A stretch of 49,203 nucleotides of DNA from an uncultured Oscillospiraceae bacterium (GCA_934675115.1 CAKUPH010000005.1:1-49203); one strand, 5' to 3'; positions 39,977 to 48,771 are shown, counted from the stretch's first letter. Made by a program: numbers and translations. Notes: a model not told the origin generated them from the sequence alone.

Positions 39977-41275
39977 TCAGCCGCCGAGTGTCATCCCCTG
40001 CCCGTCGGACAGGCCGTCTTTTTTCAGCATGTTCTCCAGCACCTCCACGTCGGAGGCGATGTCCAGCGCGTCATTCTGAAACAGCTTGTCGAGCTGCTTT
40101 TCGAAGCCCGCCACCACCTGATCCATCATGCCCTCGATCCGGGCCTTGGCGGCGGAGATGTTCTCCCCCTCGATGCCCTGCGCATCCAGCTGGGCGTAAG
40201 CCCGCAGGATCTTCAGCGTGGTGGGCAGGTAATAGTTCAGGAAGGACCGCAGCTGGCTCTCCCGGTTGGGATGGCTCTTCTGGTAGTCCAGAATCTTTCC
40301 CGTGATCTCCTCGATGCGGTAGATCTTGGCGCTCATCTCCTCGCCGGGGATCTCGTCGTTCACCTGCCGGATCTCCCGGAGAATGGCGTTTTCCTCTTCC
40401 TCCGCCGTCTTCTCCGGTGCGGGCTCGGCCTTCTTCGGCTCCGGCGGGCGGTAGCCCATCTCCGTCAGGAACAGCTTGCCCTCCGCCAGATCCAGATACC
40501 CGGTGGGCAGGATGCCCTTGGACAACATCCGCCGCAGATCCTTGCACAGCTTGCGCACCGGCACATCGAAGGTGGCAGCCATGTGGGCCAGCGACACCTC
40601 GCGGTTGGCCCCGATGTAGGCCAGATAGTTGGCGTACCGCTCCGTGCGGCGGTTGATGCCGATGCCGGCACCCAGCATCCACAGTCCTCCGGCCAGGAAC
40701 ATCAGGCTGAAGAGGAACCCCGTGAGATCGCTGTAAAAATACCAGCCGCCCGCAATGCTCTGGATCAGTTCAACCAACGTGGCGACAGAGGACATGCCGA
40801 AAATACCGGACAGGATGGCACCGCCGATGATGAGGCCCCGGCCGGACTCCTTCGCCGCCCTCCGCTTGGGGGCTTTCTTCCCGGTGTTCTTCTTGCCGCC
40901 GGACTTCTTCTCGTAGGTCACGCCGTTCACCGTGGCGCTCTTTCCCGTCCCGGTCTTTTGGGCCCCGGCGTAGGCGTCGCTGGTACGGCGGCTGGTGACA
41001 TAGTCCTCGGGCCGCTTCCGCTCCCCGTCGTTCCAGTTCACCTGCTCCCACTCCGCGCCGCTCTGCGCGTCGTGCTGGATGTCGTAGGGGTGGCGCTTCA
41101 CATTGCCACGGAACCAGTTTCTGGGGGAATCCATCCCCCGCAGCTTGTTCACCAGCATAAAAAACGCGATAATCCACGTCACCGGCGTTGGGATGCAGAA
41201 CAGAATGACGATGGGGATCCAGCTGCCCCAGTCGGCGTTGTTCCCTCCGCCGTTGGAATTGTTATACTCAGCCAT
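39977..41275 (-). CDS. XpaC-like (5-bromo-4-chloroindolyl phosphate hydrolysis) membrane protein
   Basis: The 432-residue product has an N-terminal hydrophobic helix (about 20-42), a basic Lys/Gly-rich linker (about 95-145), two more helices (about 147-210), and a C-terminal helical XpaC-type domain (about 300-425; LRSFLNYYLPTTLKILRAYA). The biochemical role of the family is unknown; XpaC-like genes often neighbour TelA-type resistance genes, not seen here. The ATG lies 7 bp after the MATE stop, so it is in that operon. Its ribosome binding site GAGGGAG is at long spacing. Confidence 0.8.
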   Translation of the reverse strand: MAEYNNSNGGGNNADWGSWIPIVILFCIPTPVTWIIAFFMLVNKLRGMDSPRNWFRGNVKRHPYDIQHDAQSGAEWEQVNWNDGERKRPEDYVTSRRTSDAYAGAQKTGTGKSATVNGVTYEKKSGGKKNTGKKAPKRRAAKESGRGLIIGGAILSGIFGMSSVATLVELIQSIAGGWYFYSDLTGFLFSLMFLAGGLWMLGAGIGINRRTERYANYLAYIGANREVSLAHMAATFDVPVRKLCKDLRRMLSKGILPTGYLDLAEGKLFLTEMGYRPPEPKKAEPAPEKTAEEEENAILREIRQVNDEIPGEEMSAKIYRIEEITGKILDYQKSHPNRESQLRSFLNYYLPTTLKILRAYAQLDAQGIEGENISAAKARIEGMMDQVVAGFEKQLDKLFQNDALDIASDVEVLENMLKKDGLSDGQGMTLGG

Positions 41276-41281
41276 ATTGTC

Positions 41282-42634
41282 TCATTCTCCCTCTCGCGCG
41301 GGCTTTGCCAGCGACTTGCGCCAGCGGTTGGACCGCGTATAATACATGCCCACGGGCACGGATATGGACGGCGCGATGGCGCAGGCGGCGTAAATGCCCT
41401 CCACGCCCCAGAAATGCTCGAACAGGATGGACAGCACCACCCGGAACACGATGCAGTTGGCAAAGGACGACAGGAACACCCACCACGTGTCCCCCGCCCC
41501 CAGCATCAGCGCGTGATAAACTAAGAAGATGGCATAAAAGATCTGGCCCACGATCTCCACCCGCAGGTTGAGCACTGCGTAATGGGCGGCCTCCGGGTCG
41601 CTGGTGAAGGCGCTGACGAACACCGGCACGAACAGCTCCACCACCACGATAATTACCGCCGCCATGCACAGGGCCAGCCGCATGGCGGTATACATCACCT
41701 TTTTGCCCCGGTCATACAGCCCCGCGCCCAGATTCTGGGCCACCATGGAGGCCGCCGCCGTGGACGTGGCGGAGATGAACATGCCGGACAGGTCCTTGAC
41801 CTTGCCGGAGTAGGCGTTGGCCGCCGAGATCACCGCGCCGTAGTCGTTGATGAGGTACGTGACCACCAGCCATGAAATGCCCGCCACCGTCATCTGCACG
41901 GCGCAGGGGATGCCCAGCTTCAGGATGACCCGGATCTTCTCCCACCGCATCCGCAGCAGCTCCCGTTGGAAGGAGAAAAATTCCCGGTGGCCCAGCAGGT
42001 ACACAAAGCACATCACGCAGCTGATGCCCTGAGAAATCACCGTGGCCCACGCGGCCCCGGCGGTGCCCATGCCCAGCGGCCCCACGAACAGGATGTCAAG
42101 GCCGATGTTGGTGACGACGGACACCAGCACGCAGGTCATGGGCGTTCTGGAGTTGCCCATGGCCCGAAGGACGGACGCGAAGGCGTTGTAGCCGTAAACG
42201 AAGAACAGCCCCCAGCAGGCGGCGGTGAGATAGGCCACCGCTTCCGCCCGGGCGGGCGCGCCCATCATGGTCATGAACGGCCCGGACACGAAGAAGATGA
42301 TCACGGAAACTGCCGCGCCCAGCAGCACGAACAGGGTGAAGAAGGAGCCGGTGGTCTCCTCCCGGTTTTTCCGGTCCCCCGCGCCGAAGTACTGCCCCAC
42401 CAGAATATTGCCGCCGTTGGAAAGGCCGATGGCCACCTGCGTCAGGACGGTGATGAACTGAGAGGCATTGCTGACGCCGGAGGCTCCCGTCTCCCCCAGC
42501 AGGCGGCTGACCACCAGCATGTCCACAAGGCTGTAAATGGCCTGAAGCAGGCTGGACGCCACCACCGGAAGGGCGTATCGGATGAGCTGTTTGGTGACGC
42601 TTCCCTGCGTCAGGTCGTGCTGTGCGGATGCCAT
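41282..42634 (-). CDS. MATE family multidrug/metabolite exporter
   Basis: Cation-coupled exporter. The 450-residue product has 12 membrane helices in two six-helix halves, with the NorM/DinF-like N-terminal block IRYALPVVASSLLQAIYSLV and DMLVVSRLLGETGASGVSNA. Seven in-frame codons upstream are excluded because GAGGAG lies 5 bp before the ATG at 42634. It is first in an operon with the XpaC-like gene. A good promoter precedes it. Confidence 0.92.
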   Translation of the reverse strand: MASAQHDLTQGSVTKQLIRYALPVVASSLLQAIYSLVDMLVVSRLLGETGASGVSNASQFITVLTQVAIGLSNGGNILVGQYFGAGDRKNREETTGSFFTLFVLLGAAVSVIIFFVSGPFMTMMGAPARAEAVAYLTAACWGLFFVYGYNAFASVLRAMGNSRTPMTCVLVSVVTNIGLDILFVGPLGMGTAGAAWATVISQGISCVMCFVYLLGHREFFSFQRELLRMRWEKIRVILKLGIPCAVQMTVAGISWLVVTYLINDYGAVISAANAYSGKVKDLSGMFISATSTAAASMVAQNLGAGLYDRGKKVMYTAMRLALCMAAVIIVVVELFVPVFVSAFTSDPEAAHYAVLNLRVEIVGQIFYAIFLVYHALMLGAGDTWWVFLSSFANCIVFRVVLSILFEHFWGVEGIYAACAIAPSISVPVGMYYTRSNRWRKSLAKPAREGE

Positions 42635-42671
42635 ATCTGCTCCTCGCTGTATCATTTATCGTATGGGAAAT

Positions 42672-42700
42672 ATCATATAACAATTCCCGTTCCCTGTAAA
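42672..42700 (-). promoter_or_regulatory. Promoter of the MATE-XpaC operon
   Basis: Minus strand TTTACA (42695-42700), 17 bp, TATGAT (42672-42677). The -10 lies inside a GGGAA...TTCCC inverted repeat (42664-42688), and a 9-bp inverted repeat (42700-42708 with 42750-42758) flanks an AT-rich stretch just upstream; both are operator-like. Confidence 0.7.
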
Positions 42701-42891
42701 GACCGCCGCCCCGCCCGGAAATTGTTTTTTTATTAAAATGCGGTTAAGACGGCGGTCTCCGGAGCCGGCCATATCCGAGAAAAACACCGGCCCTGTTGCA
42801 CACTGCTGCGCCTTTTCCGCAATTCGTCCCCGCTTTCCCCTGCGCCCGCAGCATTTCCGGATACAGGGGTGAAATTGTAATCCTTTTGTAG

Positions 42892-42920
42892 TTGTCTTTT
42901 GCCCCGGCGGATGCTATGAT
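42892..42920 (+). promoter_or_regulatory. Promoter of the VanW gene
   Basis: TTGTCT (42892-42897), 17 bp, TATGAT (42915-42920), 50 bp before the VanW start. A second TATAAT at 42924-42929 has no -35. Confidence 0.65.
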
Positions 42921-42969
42921 GGGTATAATCTTTTGCACGCCGGTCTCTCCGGCTTTGGAGGTATCCCCA

Positions 42970-44736
42970 ATGAGTGAATCCGCGCCCAAGCGGCTGCTGA
43001 AAAAAGAAAAGCCCAAAAAATCCAAAGGCCCCGTCGTCGCCGTGGTGACGCTGGTGGCCGTCGTGGCCCTGCTGGCCGGCGGCTACTTCGGCCTGTGCTC
43101 CTGGGTGAAGGGCAACGGCCTGACTCTGCCTGGCACCACGGTGTCCGGCCTGCCCGGCGGGCAGACCGTGGACATCAGCAAGCTGAGCTCCGGCGACGCC
43201 GCGAAGCTGCTCAGCGACAAGCTGGCCGACGACCTGTCCGGCCGCGCCCTCACCGTCACCTTTGCGGGCCAGACCGCCCGGCTGGACGGCGGCAGCCTGC
43301 TGGAGGCCGACCCCCAGGCCCCCGTTTCCGCCGCGCTGGCCTACAAGGCGGAGCAGCCCCTGTGGAAGCTGGGCATGCTCTGGCTGGGCATGGGCGGCGC
43401 CAGCGAGCACACCGCCTCCGCTCTGGTCCTGACGGACGAGGGCGAAGCCCAGATCCAGCGGTTAGCCGACCAGATCGCCGACACCCTCTACGTGGCCCCC
43501 GTGGACTACACCTATGAACTCACCGACACCACCGTGGAGCTTACCCGGGGCACCGACGGTCAGGCCGTGGACGCCGACGCGCTGGCCCGATCCATGGCGG
43601 AAGCCCTCATCTCCGGTGAGGAAACGCTGGACGTAACCCCCGTCACCGTCCCCTGCGCGGAACTCACCGGCGAGAGTCTCAGTCAGGAGGTCTACGTGGC
43701 CCCCCAGTCCTCCACCGTCGGCGCCGACGGCAAGCTGACCCCCACCGTGGTGGGTCACAGCGTGGACGCAGACAAGGCCCAGACCATTCTGGACGAGACC
43801 GCCCCCGGCGAGAGCTGCTCCATCCCGCTGATTTTCCTCCAGCCCGACCTGAGCAGCGCCGAGCAACTGCTGTACCGCGACCTGCTGGCCTCCTCCAAGA
43901 CCTACATGGCCGGCACCGCCAACCGCCGGACCAACATCCGTCTGGCCGCCAAGGCAGTGGACGGCACCATCCTCATGCCCGGCGACACCTTCTCCTACAA
44001 CAAGACCGTGGGCGAGCGCACCGCCGCCAAGGGCTACAAGGAGGCCACCGTCTACGTGGCCGGTCAGGATAAGCAGGAGCTGGGCGGCGGCATCTGCCAG
44101 CTGGCGTCCGCCATCTACTACTGCACGCTGTACGCCGATCTTCAGATCGTCTCCCGCACCAACCACCGCTTCGCCGTCACCTACGTGCCCTACGGGCTGG
44201 ACGCCACGGTGGCATGGCCCTCGCTGGACTACAAGTTCAAGAACAACACTGACTACCCCATCAAGATCTCCGCCACCACTGACGGAAACGACCTCATCGT
44301 CAAGTTCTACGGCACCCGCGCCAACGACAACTACGTGGAGATGAAGACCGTCCAGCTGTCCAAGACCCCCTTCAACACCGTTTACAAGATCGACGAATCT
44401 CTGGCCGCCGGGCAGACCAAGGATCTGGTCCACGCCTACACCGGCTACAAGTACGAGTCCTACCGCTGCGTGTACGACGGCAAGGGCAACCTGCTGTCCA
44501 AGACCTTTGAGGCGTCCAGCACCTATTCCTACCGGGATAAGGTCATCGGCGTCAGCCCCGCCGACGCGGCCCAGTACGGCCTGCCCGGCGGCACGGCGAC
44601 GCCGGAGCCCATCCCCGCGCCCAGCACCGAGCCCTCCCCCAGCACCGAGCCGGTGCCGCCCGTCGAGTCGCCCACCACCGAGCCGGAGCCTGATCCCACC
44701 GACGACAACACCATCCCCGACTGGCTGGCACCCTGA
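42970..44736 (+). CDS. VanW family cell-wall protein
   Basis: The 588-residue product has a short basic cytosolic tail, one membrane helix (about 21-44), two weak peptidoglycan-binding-4-like regions (about 60-260), and a VanW domain (about 318-450) with ILMPGDTFSYNKTVGERTA, ELGGGICQLASAIYYCTLYA and NHRFAVTYVPYGLDATVAWP. The C-terminal 50 residues are a Pro/Thr/Glu-rich tail. VanW proteins occur at the cell surface in Firmicutes; the exact role is unknown. The start at 42970 has GGAGGT; 26 codons of open frame before it overlap the promoter. Confidence 0.9.
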   Translation: MSESAPKRLLKKEKPKKSKGPVVAVVTLVAVVALLAGGYFGLCSWVKGNGLTLPGTTVSGLPGGQTVDISKLSSGDAAKLLSDKLADDLSGRALTVTFAGQTARLDGGSLLEADPQAPVSAALAYKAEQPLWKLGMLWLGMGGASEHTASALVLTDEGEAQIQRLADQIADTLYVAPVDYTYELTDTTVELTRGTDGQAVDADALARSMAEALISGEETLDVTPVTVPCAELTGESLSQEVYVAPQSSTVGADGKLTPTVVGHSVDADKAQTILDETAPGESCSIPLIFLQPDLSSAEQLLYRDLLASSKTYMAGTANRRTNIRLAAKAVDGTILMPGDTFSYNKTVGERTAAKGYKEATVYVAGQDKQELGGGICQLASAIYYCTLYADLQIVSRTNHRFAVTYVPYGLDATVAWPSLDYKFKNNTDYPIKISATTDGNDLIVKFYGTRANDNYVEMKTVQLSKTPFNTVYKIDESLAAGQTKDLVHAYTGYKYESYRCVYDGKGNLLSKTFEASSTYSYRDKVIGVSPADAAQYGLPGGTATPEPIPAPSTEPSPSTEPVPPVESPTTEPEPDPTDDNTIPDWLAP

Positions 44737-44760
44737 CCCCCGCATTCCCCCGCAAAACTG

Positions 44761-44797
44761 ACGGGACAAACCGCTTCGGCGCGGTTTGTCCCGTTTT
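44761..44797 (+). terminator. Terminator after the VanW gene
   Basis: 14-bp stem (ACGGGACAAACCGC at 44761-44774 with 44781-44794, loop TTCGGC) ending in TTTT. It is only about 20 bp before the next start codon. Confidence 0.85.
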
Positions 44798-44817
44798 CAC
44801 GAAGGAGCAAATATTTT

Positions 44818-45501
44818 ATGTTTCAAGGCTTTTCTCAGGAGACCATCGACTTTCTCTGGGGCATCCGCTTCAACAACGAGCGCGGCTGGTTCGAGGCCCA
44901 CAAGCAGGACTACCAGGACCACCTCTACAAACCCATGAAGGAGCTGGGGGCCGACGTGCAGGCCCGCCTGCTGGAGCTTTACCCCAAAAGCCAGCTGAAT
45001 CTCAAGATTTCCCGCATTTACCGGGACGCCCGGCGGCTGTTCGGCCGTGGCCCGTACAAGGATCACCTCTGGCTGTCCCTCTTCCGCTGGGACGAGGGGG
45101 AGGACGGTGCCCGGCCCGTGCTCTGGTTCGAGCTGACCCCCGACGAGTGGAGCTACGGCATGGGCTTCTGGTGCGCCAAGCCCGTAGTGATGGAAAAGCA
45201 CCGCGCCCGCATCGACCGGAATCCCAAGCCTCTGCTCCGGCTGGAAAACAAGCTCCGGAAGCAGGACCAGTTCGTCCTCAACGGCCCGGAGTACGCCCGG
45301 CAGAAGACCTGCCCGGAGCCGAAGCTGGCCAGCTGGTATAACAAGAAATCCCTGTCCGTGGGCCGGGAGTGCCCCCTGTCAGAGGAACTGTACTCCCCGG
45401 CGCTGATTGACACCCTCGTGGACGGCTTTTCCTTCCTCATGCCGTACTATGACTATTTCTCCACCCTCTGGGCAGATGCGGACCCCCGGGAGCAGCACTG
45501 A
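44818..45501 (+). CDS. DUF2461 family protein
   Basis: The 227-residue product fits the DUF2461 (TIGR02453) family: MFQGFSQETIDFLWGIRFNN with NERGWFEAHK, then KISRIYRDARRLFGRGPYKD and the ending FLMPYYDYF. Members are widespread, soluble and of unknown function. GAAGGAG precedes the ATG. The terminators on both sides leave it as a single gene, dependent on read-through or a promoter inside the short gap. Confidence 0.88.
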   Translation: MFQGFSQETIDFLWGIRFNNERGWFEAHKQDYQDHLYKPMKELGADVQARLLELYPKSQLNLKISRIYRDARRLFGRGPYKDHLWLSLFRWDEGEDGARPVLWFELTPDEWSYGMGFWCAKPVVMEKHRARIDRNPKPLLRLENKLRKQDQFVLNGPEYARQKTCPEPKLASWYNKKSLSVGRECPLSEELYSPALIDTLVDGFSFLMPYYDYFSTLWADADPREQH

Positions 45502-45528
45502 ATATCCGCACGCTCCCATGAAAAACGA

Positions 45529-45566
45529 AAATCGCTTCCGGCTGACGCCGGAAGCGATTTCTTTTT
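45529..45566. terminator. Bidirectional terminator
   Basis: Perfect 14-bp stem (AAATCGCTTCCGGC at 45529-45542 with 45547-45560, loop TGAC), with CTTTTT on the plus side and TCGTTTTT on the minus side. It separates the convergent DUF2461 and fumarase genes. Confidence 0.92.
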
Positions 45567-45574
45567 CCCGAATT

Positions 45575-46417
45575 TTACAGCGCTATATGTGCGTGCCGCG
45601 TCACGTGGCAGCCCAGATTCACCGCGCAGGGCATCCCGGCGATGTGGGTGCCGCAGGTGTTGACGGACACCCACAGGGCGGTGGTGGTGCCGCCCAGCCC
45701 TTGGGGCCCGACGCCCAGCGCGTTCACCCGCTCCAGAATACGGGACTCCATCTCGGCGTAGTAAGGGTCGGGGTGGTGCTCCCCCACGGGCCGGAGCAGC
45801 GCCCGCTTTGCAAGCTCCGCCGCCGTCTCGGACACGCCGCCCAGACCCACGCCCACGATGACCGGCGGGCAGGGATTGGAACCGGCCTTCGCCACGCACT
45901 CCACGATGTGGTCCTCCACCTGCCGCTGGGTGACGGAGGGGTTGAACATTCGCAGGGTGGTCATGTTCTCGCTGCCGAAGCCCTTGGGGGCCACGGTGAT
46001 GTCCACCTGATCCCCGGGCACCATCCGGAGATGGAGAATGGCCGGGGTGTTGTTGTTGGTGTTGCCACGGCGGAGGGGGTCGGCCACCACGGACAGCCGG
46101 AGATGGCCCTCTACGTAGCCCCGGGCCACGCCGTCGTTCACCGCGTCCTCCAGCGCGCCGCCGGTGAAATGGCACTCCTGCCCCCAGTTGAGGAACACCA
46201 CCGCCATGCCGGTGTCCTGACAGATGGGCAGGCCCTTTTCCTCCGCGAACTCGTAGTTTTCCTTCAGGTCGCTGAGGATGGCCCGGCCCACCGGGGACTG
46301 CTCTGTCTCCTCCACCCGGGTGATGGCGCAGCGCAGATCCTGCGGCAGGACAGTGTTTGCCTCAATGCACAGCGCCCGCACCGCGTCGGATAGCTGCTGA
46401 AACGTGATTTCTTTCAT
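45575..46417 (-). CDS. Class I fumarate hydratase, alpha subunit (or L-tartrate dehydratase alpha)
   Basis: Iron-sulfur hydro-lyase subunit interconverting fumarate and malate. The 280-residue product has three cysteines in the positions expected for [4Fe-4S] ligands: Cys66 in PICQDTG, Cys183 in NPCPP and Cys270 in GCHVTRHAH. It opens MKEITFQQLSDAVRALCIEA. The ATG at 46417 has GGGAG upstream; 16 earlier codons are rejected. The beta subunit is usually the next gene but is absent here, so it must lie elsewhere. It follows the PHP gene by 87 bp, with a 7-bp hairpin (46477-46493) in the gap. Confidence 0.9.
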   Translation of the reverse strand: MKEITFQQLSDAVRALCIEANTVLPQDLRCAITRVEETEQSPVGRAILSDLKENYEFAEEKGLPICQDTGMAVVFLNWGQECHFTGGALEDAVNDGVARGYVEGHLRLSVVADPLRRGNTNNNTPAILHLRMVPGDQVDITVAPKGFGSENMTTLRMFNPSVTQRQVEDHIVECVAKAGSNPCPPVIVGVGLGGVSETAAELAKRALLRPVGEHHPDPYYAEMESRILERVNALGVGPQGLGGTTTALWVSVNTCGTHIAGMPCAVNLGCHVTRHAHIAL

Positions 46418-46504
46418 CGCTCTCTCCCATCCGCCGGACCGGCCCGTACCGCCCGGCTGTTTCATTTCAATGGATGGCCGGGACGCTCCCGGCGCTTTTC
46501 GCTT

Positions 46505-47320
46505 TTACAGCGGGTGCAGCTCCGGCTTCCGCCGCCGGAAGGAGGCGGTGTGGGCAAAGCCCGCCTGCCGCAGCAGCGCCTGCCCCTCCCGGATGCCCTT
46601 GGCCACGTCCTGCGGCCGGTGGGCGTCGGAGCCGAGGGTGACGTACCGCCCGCCGCACTCCCGGAACCAGCCCAGAATGGGCAGCCACACCGCCAGATCC
46701 TTCCCCCGGTTGGTGTTGACCTCCAGCGCGTGGTCCGTCCGGGCCACCTCGGTGAAAATGACCCGCACCTGCTCCTCGTACTCGTGGATGGACAGGCTCT
46801 GCCCATCCCGGGCCGCGTAGCGCAGGGGGTAAATGATGTGGGCCAGACTGTCGTAGCAGTCGGGGCACTCCGTCACCAGCTTCCACGTGCTGTTCAGGGC
46901 GTTTTCCATGGCCCGGCGGCACAGCTGGAGGTTATCGGTGAAATCGGTGAAGTACAGGTCGCCGTTGCCCTGCTCTCCCACCCAGTTGTGGAGGGAGCCG
47001 AGGACGAAGTCCAGCTCCTCCCCGCCGCCGGACAGGACGTTTCTGGCCACGGCGGGGTCGTAGGGGGCGGAGCCCAGCTCCAGCCCCAGCCGCAGCTCCA
47101 GCCTGCCCGCCGTCTCCGGCTGGACAGCATGATACTGCGCCAGCGCCCCTTCCCAGTCGAACTCCGTCTCCGGCGCGCCGTAAGCGCCCAGCAGGTCGAA
47201 ATGGTCGGTGACGCACAGCTGATCCAGCCCCGCCCCTATGGCGGATGCCGCCATGTCGGATAGGGGCGCCTTGCTGTCCGGCGAAATGAGGGAATGGGTG
47301 TGGACATCGGATAAATACAT
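46505..47320 (-). CDS. PHP-domain histidinol-phosphatase-type phosphatase
   Basis: Metal-dependent phosphoesterase of the HisK type. The 271-residue product has the PHP motifs DVHTHSLISPDSK, CVTDHFD, the central acidic/histidine residues in LELGSAP and LGSLHNW, and the final GSDAHRPQDV. Histidinol phosphatase is the nearest named activity, but no other histidine gene is nearby. GGAGGAA precedes the ATG at 47320; the 47 in-frame codons before it are intergenic. Probably co-transcribed with the fumarase subunit. Confidence 0.88.
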   Translation of the reverse strand: MYLSDVHTHSLISPDSKAPLSDMAASAIGAGLDQLCVTDHFDLLGAYGAPETEFDWEGALAQYHAVQPETAGRLELRLGLELGSAPYDPAVARNVLSGGGEELDFVLGSLHNWVGEQGNGDLYFTDFTDNLQLCRRAMENALNSTWKLVTECPDCYDSLAHIIYPLRYAARDGQSLSIHEYEEQVRVIFTEVARTDHALEVNTNRGKDLAVWLPILGWFRECGGRYVTLGSDAHRPQDVAKGIREGQALLRQAGFAHTASFRRRKPELHPL

Positions 47321-47433
47321 TGGAATTCCTCCAGAAAACAGCATTTTTCGCCGGGCAGACGTGGTAAGATGCTCTCGGCAGGGCCATTCCGGCCTGTGCC
47401 GGTCATTCCATTCTCCCGCGCGATGTTCATCGG

Positions 47434-47466
47434 CTCTTTTCCGACTCAGGAAAAGAGTCATTTTTT
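47434..47466 (+). terminator. Orphan plus-strand terminator
   Basis: Perfect 9-bp stem (CTCTTTTCC at 47434-47442 with 47449-47457, loop GACTCA), then TCATTTTTT. No plus-strand gene precedes it; it could end a small RNA, or be the 5' hairpin of the PHP transcript read on the other strand. TAAGAT at 47365-47370 is a weak possible -10. Confidence 0.55.
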
Positions 47467-47476
47467 ATCTTCACGC

Positions 47477-47507
47477 AAAAAGGGACGGGCGAAAAGCCCG
47501 CCCCTTT
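47477..47507 (-). terminator. Terminator of the yabP-yabQ-divIC-yabR operon
   Basis: 12-bp stem with one mismatch (47479-47490 with 47496-47507) and five T on the minus strand, 10 bp after the yabR stop. Confidence 0.82.
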
Positions 47508-47517
47508 CAGGTCGTTC

Positions 47518-48000
47518 TTACTTGCGGCCGCCTCTGCGGCTGCCGCGCTTTTCATTCATATGAAGCTCGGAGAGCTTGCTGTCGGACGCGGCCATGAACT
47601 GCTTGAGCTGATCCTCGAAGCTGGCCGGACCCTTGGGCTGGGGCTTGGGGTTGAACACCTCCGGCCGACGTCCGCCGCCGTTTCCGTGGTTGGGGCGGGA
47701 GCCGCCCTCGGGACGGGGGCCGCGGCTGCCGCCGGGGCCGGGACGGCGCTCCGGGCGGGGGGGCGGGGGGGAAGCCTGCTTGATGGACAGGTTGATGCGG
47801 TTATTGGCGTCGATGCCGATGACCTTGACCTTCACCATCTGCCCCTCGGACAGGTGCTCGCTGATATCGTTGACGTAGGAATAGGCGATCTCCGAGATAT
47901 GTACCAGCCCGGATTTGTTGCCCGGCAGCGACACGAACGCGCCGAACTTGGTGATGCCTGTGACCTTGCCCTCAAGAATAGAACCGACTCCAAACTCCAT
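47518..48000 (-). CDS. yabR: S1 RNA-binding domain protein (YabR-like)
   Basis: The 160-residue product has an N-terminal S1 domain (about 3-75; VGSILEGKVTGITKFGAFVS and LVHISEIAYSYVNDISEHL), then a Pro/Gly/Arg-rich low-complexity tail (about 76-160). It matches YabR, encoded after divIC in Bacillus and Clostridia. The ribosome binding site (GAGAGGG) is at long spacing from the ATG at 48000. It is the last gene of the operon. Confidence 0.9.
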   Translation of the reverse strand: MEFGVGSILEGKVTGITKFGAFVSLPGNKSGLVHISEIAYSYVNDISEHLSEGQMVKVKVIGIDANNRINLSIKQASPPPPRPERRPGPGGSRGPRPEGGSRPNHGNGGGRRPEVFNPKPQPKGPASFEDQLKQFMAASDSKLSELHMNEKRGSRRGGRK

Positions 48001-48021
48001 AAATCTTACTTTTCCCTCTCG

Positions 48022-48300
48022 TTATTTAGATGTGTCTTCAAAGACGATCTCATCCTGCCCCACCAGTCCCAGCTTTTCCCGGGCGATGCTGGCCAGCTGG
48101 TCCGGGTCGTCGCGGTTTGCGATGTCCTCGGCCAGAGCGGCGTTTGTCTCCTCCTGGTCGCGGACGGCCTGACTGACTGTGTTCAGCTCCGCACGGGCGG
48201 CATCCAGACGGCTGTTCAGGGACAGCAGCGCCGTCACCGACGCCACCAGCAGCACGAGAATGACGAATTTTGTGCCGATTCCGGCCCGTTTCAGCTTCAC
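48022..48300 (-). CDS. divIC: Septum formation initiator (DivIC/FtsB family)
   Basis: Bitopic division protein. The 92-residue product has a short cytosolic tail, one membrane helix (about 11-28), and a coiled coil (about 30-65), followed by the DivIC-type ending DDPDQLASIAREKLGLVGQD. The start is GTG at 48300 with AAAGGAG 9-10 bp upstream. The upstream yabQ frame stays open through most of this gene, so the two overlap by about 250 bp. Confidence 0.92.
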   Translation of the reverse strand: MKLKRAGIGTKFVILVLLVASVTALLSLNSRLDAARAELNTVSQAVRDQEETNAALAEDIANRDDPDQLASIAREKLGLVGQDEIVFEDTSK

Positions 48301-48769
48301 CGCCGCGCGCTCCTTTCCGTGACTGACTGGCAGGATGGTTAATCATATTTATTTTATACCATTCCAGCCAAATTTGAAAGTGTTTTTTTTGTTTTCCAAA
48401 AAGTTTTTTCAATAAAATCAGCACCTTCTCAAAGGGCTTCCTGAACAAACGCCACAAAAACGCCGCCCCGTCCGCCAGACGGCGGAGCAGCCAGAGGACG
48501 AACCGGCTGAACAGCAGGAAATACCCCCCGCCCCCGGCGGCGAAGGCCGCCCCGTGGTAAAGGCGGATCTCCCCGTCCCCCCGGAGGATGGCGAAGGCGA
48601 AGAGGGCGGCGGCGGCGGTCAGCCAGAACAGCAGATCCAGCACCATGCCGGCCCAGTGCCGCCACCGCTCCCGCAGCACCCGGAACAGGTCGTACAGCAG
48701 CCCCAGCGCCGCGCCCACCGCCGCCCCCTCCAGAAAGAGCGCCGCCTGCGCGGCGACGTCTGCCGCCAC
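48050..48769 (-). CDS. yabQ: Spore cortex biosynthesis protein YabQ
   Basis: Membrane protein needed for spore cortex formation. The first 130 residues have the YabQ pattern: helix 1 with FLEGAAVGAALGLLYDLFRV, helices at about 40-62 and 72-95, then basic LFRKPFEKVLILLKKLFGKQ. After about residue 140 the frame (total 239) runs through divIC in another frame, so the C-terminal 95 residues look unconstrained. An 8-A run on the minus strand near 48383-48390 is a possible slip site; a shift of one base either way would end the protein before divIC. The start is GTG at 48769. Confidence 0.75.
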   Translation of the reverse strand: MAADVAAQAALFLEGAAVGAALGLLYDLFRVLRERWRHWAGMVLDLLFWLTAAAALFAFAILRGDGEIRLYHGAAFAAGGGGYFLLFSRFVLWLLRRLADGAAFLWRLFRKPFEKVLILLKKLFGKQKKHFQIWLEWYKINMINHPASQSRKGARGGEAETGRNRHKIRHSRAAGGVGDGAAVPEQPSGCRPCGAEHSQSGRPRPGGDKRRSGRGHRKPRRPGPAGQHRPGKAGTGGAG

Positions 48770-48771
48770 GG

